Shown here in pieces: positions 33,698-41,876 of a stretch of DNA of 64,000 nt; position 1 is the first letter of the stretch, and every line of letters starts with the position of its first letter. A program made the translations under genes and the position numbers. The stretch comes from Novosphingobium capsulatum NBRC 12533. GTDB lineage: Bacteria > Pseudomonadota > Alphaproteobacteria > Sphingomonadales > Sphingomonadaceae. The stretch spans positions 163,317 to 227,316 of the forward strand of contig NZ_BCYV01000014.1 in NCBI RefSeq assembly GCF_001598375.1, written 5' to 3'. The notes under the pieces are model-generated. The model saw nothing but the letters and a program-made list of their open reading frames with translations. It was not told the DNA's origin and did not search any database.

Positions 33698-34708
33698 ATG
33701 GACGGAGGCAACCGGCGGGCAGCAGGGTGGACGCGCCGCGCAATACTGCCTGCGCTTGGCCTAGCCGCGGGGGCCTGCGCAACCGGCCCGGCGCTGGGGC
33801 AGGTACTGCCCAGAGGATTGCAACTGCCACCGCTCCCGGCGTCATGGAATAGCGTGGAACGCGTGCCGCTGTGGCCAGGGGCAGTGCCGGGCACGGGGTT
33901 CCAGGCGCAGCCTTTGCCCGCTGGCTTTCCCGATATTCTGATCCGCAATGTCGCGCGCCCCGAAATCCGGGTCTTTCCGCCACCAGCAGGCGTGCCATCC
34001 AACGGCCTTAGCCTGCTTCTCCTTCCCGGCGGGGCCTACAGCTGGGTGTCGATCCTCAACGAGGGCATCGAGGTTGCCGCGCGGTTCGGCGCGATGGGCT
34101 ATACCACGTTTGTGCTGGTCTATCGCTTGCCGGGCGAGGGGTGGGAGCAGCGCGCAGACGTTTCGCTCGCCGATGCGCGCCGCGCCGTCCAAGTTATCCG
34201 CCTTGACGCGGCGCGCCGCCAACTCAGGCCTGACGGCATCATGGCAGTGGGATTTTCGGCCGGTGGGCATCTCGCGGCTTCACTCGCTAGCGGCTATGGC
34301 AATCGGGTTTTTCCAGCGGTGGACGCGCTGGATGATTCCGATGCACGGCCTGCTGCCGTGGCGGCGATCTATCCGGTCATCAGTCTTTCCCCAGACCTCG
34401 GCCACCATGATTCGACCGCCAATCTGCTCGGCGCCAATCCGACGGCGGAGCAGATCGCGCGCCACTCCCCAGCCTTGCACGTGACCGCCGATACGCCGCC
34501 GATGTTCCTGGCGCATGCCCTGGATGACCCTGCGGTCAAACCGGAAAACACGCTGGTGATGATGCGTGCAATGACGGCAGCGCAGCGGCCTGTCGAGGTT
34601 CATATGTTCGAAAAGGGCGGCCACGCCTTTGGCGCGGGTCGGGCCAATCAACCCAATAAAGCCTGGCCGGATCTGTTCCATGCCTGGGCGCAGACGCAGC
34701 TTTCCTGA
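33698..34708 (+). CDS. Exported alpha/beta hydrolase / acetylesterase-like
   Basis: 336 residues. The N-terminus has TRRAILPALGLAAGA, a twin-arginine-type signal, ending near ALGQ. The oxyanion segment is LLLPGGAYS instead of the HGGG of the HSL family. The nucleophile elbow is VGFSAGGH, the acid is in HALDDPAVKP, and the His is in KGGHAFG. The fold matches BD-FAE/Axe-like esterases with DIRYRxP-like text (VYRLPGEGW). It is first of a two-gene plus-strand unit; the next gene starts 29 nt on. Confidence 0.87.
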   Translation: MDGGNRRAAGWTRRAILPALGLAAGACATGPALGQVLPRGLQLPPLPASWNSVERVPLWPGAVPGTGFQAQPLPAGFPDILIRNVARPEIRVFPPPAGVPSNGLSLLLLPGGAYSWVSILNEGIEVAARFGAMGYTTFVLVYRLPGEGWEQRADVSLADARRAVQVIRLDAARRQLRPDGIMAVGFSAGGHLAASLASGYGNRVFPAVDALDDSDARPAAVAAIYPVISLSPDLGHHDSTANLLGANPTAEQIARHSPALHVTADTPPMFLAHALDDPAVKPENTLVMMRAMTAAQRPVEVHMFEKGGHAFGAGRANQPNKAWPDLFHAWAQTQLS

Positions 34709-34736
34709 AAACCCGTTACACGATTGGAAATCGATC

Positions 34737-35825
34737 ATGGCACTCGAGATCACGCGCCGGAATCTTGCGCAATGGGCCGGCAGTTTGGCCGTCAGTCAGT
34801 TGGTGCCTCCCATCGCCCGCGCGGCGGCCGGATCCGCAACTGGCGGCGCGCTCACCCCGGGCGATGCGCTGCGCTATGTAAATCCAGCCTTGCGCCCGTC
34901 GGCTGAAATGGTTGCCCGCATGAGTGCCGAACACGGCACGCCCAACGACAGCACCCTGGCTGAACTGCGCCGTCCGCACCCTGAATTCATGCCCAAGCGA
35001 CTGCCCGATGTTGCGGTGGAAGAGCGCCTGATCCCCGTTCCAGGTGGCGCGCCAGCGGTAAAGGTGTTTGTCATCAACGCCCGCGCCGGCAGCAAGCGAC
35101 CCGCCATCGTGCACATGCATGGCGGCGGGTATATCGCCGGCACAGCCGCCTTCGAGGTGGGCAAGCACCAAGCAGTGGCCAAGGAACTCGATTGTGTCAT
35201 CGTTACGGTGGATTATCGCCTCGCCCCCGAAACCCGTTTCACCGGTTCGGTCGAGGACAACTACGCGGCGCTGAAATGGGTGCATGACAATGCAGCCACG
35301 CTCGGTGTCGATCCTAACCGCATCGCCATCATGGGCGAAAGTGCCGGCGGCGGCCATGCTGCGCGTCTGGCGATCACCGCGCGCGATCGCGGCGAGGTGC
35401 CCGTACTGTTGCAGGTGCTGATCTATCCGATGCTGGACGATCGCACCGGCAGCACTGTTATTCCGCCGTTTCCGCTCGGTTCGATTGGCTGGGATGCGCC
35501 CAGCAATCGCTATGGCTGGTCCTCGTTCTTGGGCATGCGGCCAGGCGGTGCAAACGTGCCGGCGGCAGGCGTTCCTGCTCGTGTCAAGGACCTGGGCGGA
35601 CTGGCGCCGGCGTTCATTGGCGTTGGTGGCATCGACTTGTTCGTGTCTGAAGACGTTGCCTATGCGCGTCGGCTGATCGAGGCGAAGGTGCCATGCGAAT
35701 TGCTGGTGATCGCTGGTGCCTATCACGGCTTTGATGTTGTCGCTGCCGATACGGCACCGGCACGCCAGTTCACCAAGGCCAAATTCGATGCCCTTCGCCG
35801 CGCGTTCGGCAATTCGGATGTTTAA
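34737..35825 (+). CDS. Exported HSL-family (type IV) alpha/beta hydrolase
   Basis: 362 residues from ATG 34737. The leader contains TRRNLAQWAG and ends near ARAAAG, a Tat-type signal, unusual because most HSL esterases are cytoplasmic. Hallmarks are the oxyanion motif HMHGGGY, YRLAPE, the nucleophile GESAGGG, the acid in GGIDLFVSED and the His in GAYHGFD. The family hydrolyses short acyl and aryl esters. The longer frame upstream overlaps the previous gene and is rejected. Confidence 0.9.
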   Translation: MALEITRRNLAQWAGSLAVSQLVPPIARAAAGSATGGALTPGDALRYVNPALRPSAEMVARMSAEHGTPNDSTLAELRRPHPEFMPKRLPDVAVEERLIPVPGGAPAVKVFVINARAGSKRPAIVHMHGGGYIAGTAAFEVGKHQAVAKELDCVIVTVDYRLAPETRFTGSVEDNYAALKWVHDNAATLGVDPNRIAIMGESAGGGHAARLAITARDRGEVPVLLQVLIYPMLDDRTGSTVIPPFPLGSIGWDAPSNRYGWSSFLGMRPGGANVPAAGVPARVKDLGGLAPAFIGVGGIDLFVSEDVAYARRLIEAKVPCELLVIAGAYHGFDVVAADTAPARQFTKAKFDALRRAFGNSDV

Positions 35826-35966
35826 CGTGACGGGGGGTGGCGCTGTTCTCGCCGGCTCAATTGAGGTGGTGCCGGAAATCTGGACAGGGTGCCGGCCTAG
35901 TGGCGCAATCGCGCTTTTCTGCATGCTGGCCGATTATCTTGTGCCGCGAGCACGTGCACCAGATGA

Positions 35967-36002
35967 AAAGGCGGGCAGCCTGGCGCAAACCACGCTGCCC
36001 GC
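35967..36002 (-). terminator. Terminator of the Rieske/TonB operon
   Basis: Perfect 9-bp stem GCGGGCAGC/GCTGCCCGC (35971-35979 and 35994-36002). On the minus strand it is followed by CCTTTTC. It lies 78 nt past the stop of the last Rieske gene. The rest of 35826-36080 shows no gene. Confidence 0.75.
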
Positions 36003-36080
36003 AGGACGTGAGGTTATCGCGCCGGCGCCCTGTTCGGCTTGAGGCTCCGGTGCGGCGTCCCCCAGGGTGTTCGCGTGGCG

Positions 36081-37124
36081 CTAGGCCTCGGCGCGTTCGG
36101 CGCGGATCATGCGATCGAGCATCTTGCGCACTTTCACCGGCGCGACGTCGTTGGACATCAGCACGGGGTTGAGCGAGAAGAACTCGGCATCGCCCATTTC
36201 CTGCTGCACTGCTTTAACCAGCGGACCATCCTCGTCTTCAAAGGCGGCATGCATGCCGGCGATCTTGGCTGCGTTGTAATCTGCATCCTCCACCACGTGA
36301 TTGCGCCGCGTGGCGAAGAAGTAGTGGGTGGAGAAGGCATCGGCGGGCGTGCAGCTGTGCAGGTCATATTGGTCGAGCGCGTCGTCGAAGCGGTCACTGT
36401 CCTGCACCGCGGCAACGGTAAGCTGAATGTTGGCCGGCGCGCTCCAGGTGATGTCGAAAAACTGCCTGGCCTCGTCTTCGGGACGCGGCAGGAACGGGGC
36501 GAAGATCATCATCGCCGGCTGTTGCGACCATTCCCAGCGCGCGCTCACGTTCTTTTCGGTTTCGCGCAGTTGCGGCACGATCGGCGATAGCTTGCCGCGC
36601 GTGGTGATGATCTCGCCATGGACGTGGTCGATGTGGCTAAGGTCCATGACATTGTCGATGATCAGCTCGTAATTCACGGGCAGGTGCATGTAGGTATAGG
36701 CCACGGCATTTTCGTGGCCGATATCCAGCGGGGAATAATCGGGCAGCAGGGTGAGATCGGGTTCGGATGCGTCCATCCAGATCCACAGGAAGCCGTGGCG
36801 TTCGACCAGGGCAAAGGTATCGACCTGCGCTGCCTTGGGAATATGGCCAGTGCCATGGGGATTGTGGGTGCATTGCCCCTGCGCGTTGAAGCGCAGCGCG
36901 TGGTAGGGGCAGGCCACCTCGTCGCCATGGCGCGTACCCATGCTGAGCGGGGCAAAGCGGTGCGGGCAGCGATCGTGCAGCGCCACTGCGGTGCCATCGG
37001 CCTGGCGATAGATCAGCACTGATTTGCCCAGCAGCTTGCGATGGAACAGTTGCGCGCCGTCCACCTCGGTGGACAGGGCGGCGATGTACCAGGCCTTCAT
37101 GAGGAAATGATCACGGGTTTTCAT
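36081..37124 (-). CDS. Rieske non-heme iron oxygenase (VanA-like O-demethylase type), second copy
   Basis: 347 residues. The Rieske cluster site is CPHRF (about 53) with CPYHAL (about 72). The mononuclear iron triad begins in DNVMDLSHIDHVHG (about 160). Single-component-size oxygenases of this type demethylate methoxybenzoates and related methoxyarenes, or hydroxylate small aromatics. It follows the VanB-type reductase by 17 nt and is last in a four-gene operon. It differs clearly from the first oxygenase of the operon, so two substrates or steps are likely. Confidence 0.9.
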   Translation of the reverse strand: MKTRDHFLMKAWYIAALSTEVDGAQLFHRKLLGKSVLIYRQADGTAVALHDRCPHRFAPLSMGTRHGDEVACPYHALRFNAQGQCTHNPHGTGHIPKAAQVDTFALVERHGFLWIWMDASEPDLTLLPDYSPLDIGHENAVAYTYMHLPVNYELIIDNVMDLSHIDHVHGEIITTRGKLSPIVPQLRETEKNVSARWEWSQQPAMMIFAPFLPRPEDEARQFFDITWSAPANIQLTVAAVQDSDRFDDALDQYDLHSCTPADAFSTHYFFATRRNHVVEDADYNAAKIAGMHAAFEDEDGPLVKAVQQEMGDAEFFSLNPVLMSNDVAPVKVRKMLDRMIRAERAEA

Positions 37125-37141
37125 GGCAAGACCTCTCCAAT

Positions 37142-38095
37142 CTAGATTTCGATGACAAGGCGCGGCGTGCGCGCGCGCGAACAGCAGGGCGTGAAGCAGT
37201 CGTTGGCAGCCTGTTCGGCCGCGGACAGGTACATGTCGCGATGGTCAGGAATGCCGGCGAGCACAGTGGTGAGGCAGGTGCCGCAAATGCCCTGTTCGCA
37301 GGACAGCGGCACTTCGATCCCCGCCTCGGCCAGCGCGGTTGCCGCGCTTTGGCCAGACGCAACGGGCACGATCTGCCCGGTTCCGGCGATCTCTATCTCG
37401 AAGGCATCGCCCGTATCCTGCACTTCCGGCGCGGAGAAATGCTCCACGTGCAGGCGTGCTTCGGGCCAACCGGCCGCCCGCGCCGCGCCGATCACAAAAT
37501 CCATGAAGCCGGCCGGGCCGCAGGCATAAAGGTGTGCCTGCGGATCAGCCTCTGCCAGCACGCGCGCCATGTCCAGCCGCGTCTGCGGCACATCGTCGAA
37601 ATGGTAATGCACGTGGTGGGGCGCGTGCGAGTGCGCGATGCGTTCGCGAAACGCGATGCGCGCGTGCGTTCTGGCGCAATAATGCAGGGCATAGGGCGTG
37701 CCGCTGCGCGCCAGATGATCGGCCATGGCGATGATCGGGGTGATCCCGATGCCGCCGGCAAACAGCAGCGCGGGCTCTCCTGGCACCAGGGCAAAGAGAT
37801 TGCGCGGTGCGCTGATGTCCAGCATGTCGCCCACGTTTACCTGCTCGTGCACATGGCGCGATCCGCCACGCCCGGCGGTCTCGAGCAGGATGCCCAGTTC
37901 ATAGACCGTTGTGTCGCCCACCTGGCCGCACAGCGAATATTGGCGGATCATGCCATTGGGCATTTTCAGGTCGATGTGCGCGCCCGGTTCGTATGGCGGC
38001 AGGCTGGCGCCGGGCAGCGGCGCGAGGACGAGGCCGACAATCCCCTCGGCTTCCTCGCGCCGCTCGGCGACCCGAACGGAAATCCATCCGTTCAT
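37142..38095 (-). CDS. VanB-type oxygenase reductase (FMN/NAD + plant-type 2Fe-2S)
   Basis: 317 residues. The N-terminal flavin domain has RQYSLCG. The NAD domain has LLFAGGIGITPIIAMA and LYACGPAGFMD. The C-terminal plant-type ferredoxin has the CEQGICGTC cluster loop and a final Cys (NDCFTPCCS). Class IA reductase passing electrons from NADH to Rieske oxygenases. The start overlaps the upstream oxygenase stop (ATGA). The extra Cys (PCC) near the end is slightly unusual. It probably serves both flanking oxygenases. Confidence 0.93.
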   Translation of the reverse strand: MNGWISVRVAERREEAEGIVGLVLAPLPGASLPPYEPGAHIDLKMPNGMIRQYSLCGQVGDTTVYELGILLETAGRGGSRHVHEQVNVGDMLDISAPRNLFALVPGEPALLFAGGIGITPIIAMADHLARSGTPYALHYCARTHARIAFRERIAHSHAPHHVHYHFDDVPQTRLDMARVLAEADPQAHLYACGPAGFMDFVIGAARAAGWPEARLHVEHFSAPEVQDTGDAFEIEIAGTGQIVPVASGQSAATALAEAGIEVPLSCEQGICGTCLTTVLAGIPDHRDMYLSAAEQAANDCFTPCCSRARTPRLVIEI

Positions 38096-39165
38096 GCAAC
38101 GGTCTCCGCCACGTGGTCCGATGCTTCCTGCTCCAGCAGCTTGTCGAGCACCCACAGCATGCGGCCGGGGCCGGCATCGTGGACGATGTCGATTTGCGGG
38201 GCGTCGGGATATTGCAGTTGCCGCTCGCGCTGACCTTCCAGAATGCGCTTGTCTTCGAGAAAGGCATCGAGGTTGGTGGCATGCATCAGTTCGACGATGC
38301 CGGGAAACCAGGTGGCCTTGCTGGTGCCCCACGAGAAGTAATAGTCGATCGATCCATCGTCGCGCGGCGTGACCGCCTGGCTGGTAAACGTATCGAGCAG
38401 CAAGTCTCCGTTGCTCTCTCCCGACGTGGCATCGCCGGCAGACTTGATGCGGAAGCTCATGATGAATTTGCACGGCACGGTAAGCGTGACATGCACATCG
38501 ATATCGAACCGGGCCGCCGGATCGAACAGGTGCTTGGCAAAGTTGGGCGCCGGTACGCCGCGCACGGTGTAGCGCGTCTCGATCCCGCGCGGCAGGTTCT
38601 TGTGGCGGGGGCGGATCAGGCTCCAGTCGTCAGACCCGCCAAAGGTTTCGCCATGCACCCAGGACACGTGGCTGAGATCGGCCAGGTTGGCGATTTCCTG
38701 CCGGTAATTGGTCTCGATGCGGATCGCGTTGGTCTTGAGCACCCAGTCGGGATCGGCCGGCCCCACCGCCTCGCAGATCAGCGCGGGGTCGGCCGTGGCG
38801 GGATCACCCAGCCAGACCCAGATCCAGCCGTCCTTTTCCACCGCCGCGAGCGTCGGCACATCAGCGCCAGGCGGGATCTTGTCCATGCCGGGCACCTGGC
38901 GGCAGCGGCCATCGGGGCCGAACAGCATGCCGTGGTACATGCAGCGCACGGCATCGCCTTCCTTGCGGCCCAGCGAGAGGGGGGCGGAACGGTGTGGACA
39001 GCGATCCTCCATCGCCACCAGCGCACCTTGCGGCGTGCGATAGAGCAGGATCGAGCGGCCCGCGATCTTGCGCACGACAAGATCGCGGCTGCCGAGCCCG
39101 ACATCGGTGCCCCAGCCGGCGCAATACCAGCAGTTTTGCAGGAAGGTTTCAGTCTTGGTTGGCAT
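38092..39165 (-). CDS. Rieske non-heme iron oxygenase (VanA-like O-demethylase type), first copy
   Basis: 357 residues. The N-terminus opens CWYCAGWG, as in VanA-type enzymes. The Rieske ligands are CPHRSAPLS and CMYHGMLF, and iron ligands are in NLADLSHVSWVHGE. ATG 39165 is 2 nt after the TonB receptor stop, and the stop overlaps the reductase start, so translation is tightly coupled. Likely removes methyl groups from (or hydroxylates) a phenolic acid imported by the upstream receptor. Exact substrate not known. Confidence 0.92.
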   Translation of the reverse strand: MPTKTETFLQNCWYCAGWGTDVGLGSRDLVVRKIAGRSILLYRTPQGALVAMEDRCPHRSAPLSLGRKEGDAVRCMYHGMLFGPDGRCRQVPGMDKIPPGADVPTLAAVEKDGWIWVWLGDPATADPALICEAVGPADPDWVLKTNAIRIETNYRQEIANLADLSHVSWVHGETFGGSDDWSLIRPRHKNLPRGIETRYTVRGVPAPNFAKHLFDPAARFDIDVHVTLTVPCKFIMSFRIKSAGDATSGESNGDLLLDTFTSQAVTPRDDGSIDYYFSWGTSKATWFPGIVELMHATNLDAFLEDKRILEGQRERQLQYPDAPQIDIVHDAGPGRMLWVLDKLLEQEASDHVAETVA

Positions 39166-39167
39166 GG

Positions 39168-41678
39168 TCAGAACTCCACGCCCAGCCGGGCATACCACTC
39201 GGTGGGACGGTTGTAGGTGCCGAAGATGAGGCCGGCGGCCTGGAGATTGCCGCTGACGATGTAGCGATCGTTGGTCAGGTTGGTGCCGCCCACCGTGGCG
39301 CTCCAGCGCTTGTCCGGGGCCCGATAGGTGAGGCTGGCGCTGAGCGAGTTCACGCCGGGGCGCTGGAGCAGGAGCGTGCGCTCGGTATCGTTCCACAGGC
39401 TGCTGGTGCGGGTATAGTCGAGCAGCGCGACAACCGAGCCGCCGTTGCCCAAGCGATATTCATAGCGCGGGCTGATGTTGAACTTCCAGTTCGGGGCCTT
39501 GGGCAGCGGGGCGCCGACAAAGACGCCGGCCTGGAGCGTGTTGGGGGCCACTACGGCGCCGGGCAGCACGCTGGTATACTTGGCCTGGGTGTAGCCGATC
39601 GAGCTGTTGATTGTGAGGCCGGCGACCGGGGCGAGCACGGCCTCCACCTCGAAACCCTTGATGCGGGCATCGCCGGCGTTCTGGATGGTGGGCGAAATGC
39701 CAAGCTGGAAATTGAGCTGAATATCGGAATACCGTGTGGTGAACACGGCAGCGTTGATCTGCAAATGGCGATCGAGCAGTTCGGACTTGATCCCGGCCTC
39801 GAACGTCTCGGCCTTTTCCGGGTTGAACGTGGGCGCATAGTTGAGCGGCGCGGAAAGTCGCGTGGTCCAACCCCCGGTCTTGTAGCCCTTGGACCACGAA
39901 CCGTAGACCATCACATCGCGTGAGGGGTGCAACTGGATGCCCAGCTTGGGCGAGAAGTTGTTGAATTTCTGATGCTGGTCTTGCGAAACAAAGAAGCGCA
40001 GCGGCTGGTTGGGATCGGGGAACCCGAGCAGCGACGAACAGGGATTGCCATAGGTCGTGCAGCCGCTGACCTTGTAGAAAAATCCGTTGAGGTCGCTCTG
40101 GCCGCCGTTGAAGGTCTTCTTCTCGTTGGTATAGCGCCCGCCGACGGTGACCGAGACAAGCGGTGAGATTTCATAATCGACCTGCCCGAAGAAAGCATAG
40201 TTCTTGGTGTCGAGATAATTCGGGCCATCGATCTGGATCAGGCCTTGGTCGAACGTCACATAGTCGTTCATGTGGCTGCGTTCTTTGAAGTAATAGCCTC
40301 CCAGAACAAACTTGAGCTTGTTGTCGAGGGTCTGGCCAACCAGCTGCAACTCCTGGCTGAATTGCCAGTTCTTGAGGCCGAAAGAGAATTCCAGGATGTT
40401 GAGCGGCGAGCCATCGGCATCGAGGCCGGTTGCCCAGTCAAGATCACGATAACCCGTGATCGATTTCAGCGAGAGGCCATCGGCCAGTTCGTAATCGACG
40501 GTGGCGGAAAGCCCCCAGGCCTTCATCTTGGAAAAGTTGATGCCGGTGGCATAGCTGGTATCGATGCTGTTGGTAACGAAGCGGTCGTCATACGGTAGGC
40601 GGTTGTTGTTCGGATCGGCATCGACATTCACGCCGCCGATACCGCCGAGCATCTGCCCCGGATTGAGCGGCGTGCCGCGCGAACCGCACAGCGCGCTCAG
40701 CCCTGCTGCGGCCAGCCCCGCCTGCGGGGTGTTGATGCAGGTGTTGTAGAGAAAGGCCAGCGTCGAAGGCATGCTGGATGTCGTCTTGATCAGCTTGTTG
40801 GCCGTGCCTTGCTGGTTCTGCCGCATGTAATCGCCCGAGACGCGGATGGTCAGGCGGTCTGTCGGGCGCCACACCATCTTGCCGCGCAGCGACCATTCGC
40901 TTTGCCCGCCTTCCTGGGCGGAGCGATCGGTACCGTTGGCACGGAAAGCGGATTCCGGATCGGTGGCGTAGGTCGCCGCGCCAGGATAGGGAATGCGGTT
41001 GAGATAGCCATCGCGGTGGCGCGAGGCGCCGGTTATCGCGAAAGCAAGCGTGTCGGACACGGGCAAGTCGACACTCGCATTCATGTCGAGCCGATTGTAG
41101 CGGCCGGTGGTGATGTCGCCGCGAAACGACGTGGTGTTGCCCGGATCGCGCGTGACGATCGAGATCGCGCCGCCGATCGTGTTGCGGCCAAACAGCGTAC
41201 CCTGCGGCCCCTTGAGCACTTCGATGCGCTGCACATCGGGCAGATCGAGATTGGCGCCCACGGTGCGGGCAAGATAGACGCCATCGAGATAGACGCCGAC
41301 GCCTGGATCGAAGTTGGCGGCAAAGTCGCTTTGGCCGATGCCACGGACATAGGCTGACAGGACCGAGGACGAACCCGAGAACGGCGAGCCGGCATCGAGC
41401 GTCACGTTGGGCGAGATGTTCGAAAGGCTCGACACATCAGCCACGGCGCGCTCTTTCAGCGCATTGCCGGCAAAGGCTGAAATGGCGATGGGCACGTCCT
41501 GCACGTTCTGCGCACGCTTCTGCGCGGTGACGACGATTTCAGCGATGCCGGTATCGGCGGCAGGAGCATTCTGCGCGGTGGCAGCCGGTTCGGTGCCGGC
41601 TGTGGTTTGGCCCATGGCGGGAGTTGCCAACGCCGCAGACAGCATGGCGGTCCCGGTGAGCAAGGCTGCTTTGATCAT
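39168..41678 (-). CDS. TonB-dependent outer-membrane receptor of the Rieske operon
   Basis: 836 residues. The signal peptide ends near ATPAMGQ. The TonB-box-like segment is EIVVTAQKR, and the plug signature is LKGPQGTLFGRNTIGGAIS. The barrel ends EWYARLGVEF with a terminal Phe. GGAGGGG precedes the ATG. It is the first gene of the operon, directly behind a sigma-54 promoter, so uptake is co-regulated with the oxygenases. Probably imports a lignin-type aromatic or its oligomer. Confidence 0.93.
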   Translation of the reverse strand: MIKAALLTGTAMLSAALATPAMGQTTAGTEPAATAQNAPAADTGIAEIVVTAQKRAQNVQDVPIAISAFAGNALKERAVADVSSLSNISPNVTLDAGSPFSGSSSVLSAYVRGIGQSDFAANFDPGVGVYLDGVYLARTVGANLDLPDVQRIEVLKGPQGTLFGRNTIGGAISIVTRDPGNTTSFRGDITTGRYNRLDMNASVDLPVSDTLAFAITGASRHRDGYLNRIPYPGAATYATDPESAFRANGTDRSAQEGGQSEWSLRGKMVWRPTDRLTIRVSGDYMRQNQQGTANKLIKTTSSMPSTLAFLYNTCINTPQAGLAAAGLSALCGSRGTPLNPGQMLGGIGGVNVDADPNNNRLPYDDRFVTNSIDTSYATGINFSKMKAWGLSATVDYELADGLSLKSITGYRDLDWATGLDADGSPLNILEFSFGLKNWQFSQELQLVGQTLDNKLKFVLGGYYFKERSHMNDYVTFDQGLIQIDGPNYLDTKNYAFFGQVDYEISPLVSVTVGGRYTNEKKTFNGGQSDLNGFFYKVSGCTTYGNPCSSLLGFPDPNQPLRFFVSQDQHQKFNNFSPKLGIQLHPSRDVMVYGSWSKGYKTGGWTTRLSAPLNYAPTFNPEKAETFEAGIKSELLDRHLQINAAVFTTRYSDIQLNFQLGISPTIQNAGDARIKGFEVEAVLAPVAGLTINSSIGYTQAKYTSVLPGAVVAPNTLQAGVFVGAPLPKAPNWKFNISPRYEYRLGNGGSVVALLDYTRTSSLWNDTERTLLLQRPGVNSLSASLTYRAPDKRWSATVGGTNLTNDRYIVSGNLQAAGLIFGTYNRPTEWYARLGVEF

Positions 41679-41735
41679 TTCTACCCCTCCGTAATGGCCC
41701 CCGTTGTTTCGGAGTGCCGTTGCGCAGAGTGTAAG

Positions 41736-41752
41736 AGCAGGGAATGTGCCAG
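41736..41752 (-). promoter_or_regulatory. Sigma-54 (-24/-12) promoter of the TonB-Rieske operon
   Basis: Minus strand CTGGCACATTCCCTGCT matches YTGGCAC-N5-TTGCW with one mismatch (CTGC for TTGC) and correct GG-to-GC spacing. It is 58 nt upstream of the receptor start, with a divergent sigma-54 activator gene next to it. A TTGCGCAA palindrome at 41816-41823 may be part of the upstream activator site. Confidence 0.75.
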
Positions 41753-41876
41753 TTTAAATAAGGGCATGAAATAATTGGCATGATGCGCGAGATCGTTCGT
41801 GTAGCAGGAGAGCTGTTGCGCAAAATTGGCCATTCACTATGCTGGAGTTGTATAAAAACAAACACAGGGGAGAGTG

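Noticed and set aside
36081..39165. Assigning vanA/vanB symbols
   Set aside because: Family match is clear but two different oxygenases share the reductase and the sigma-54 control is atypical; vanillate as substrate is unproven.
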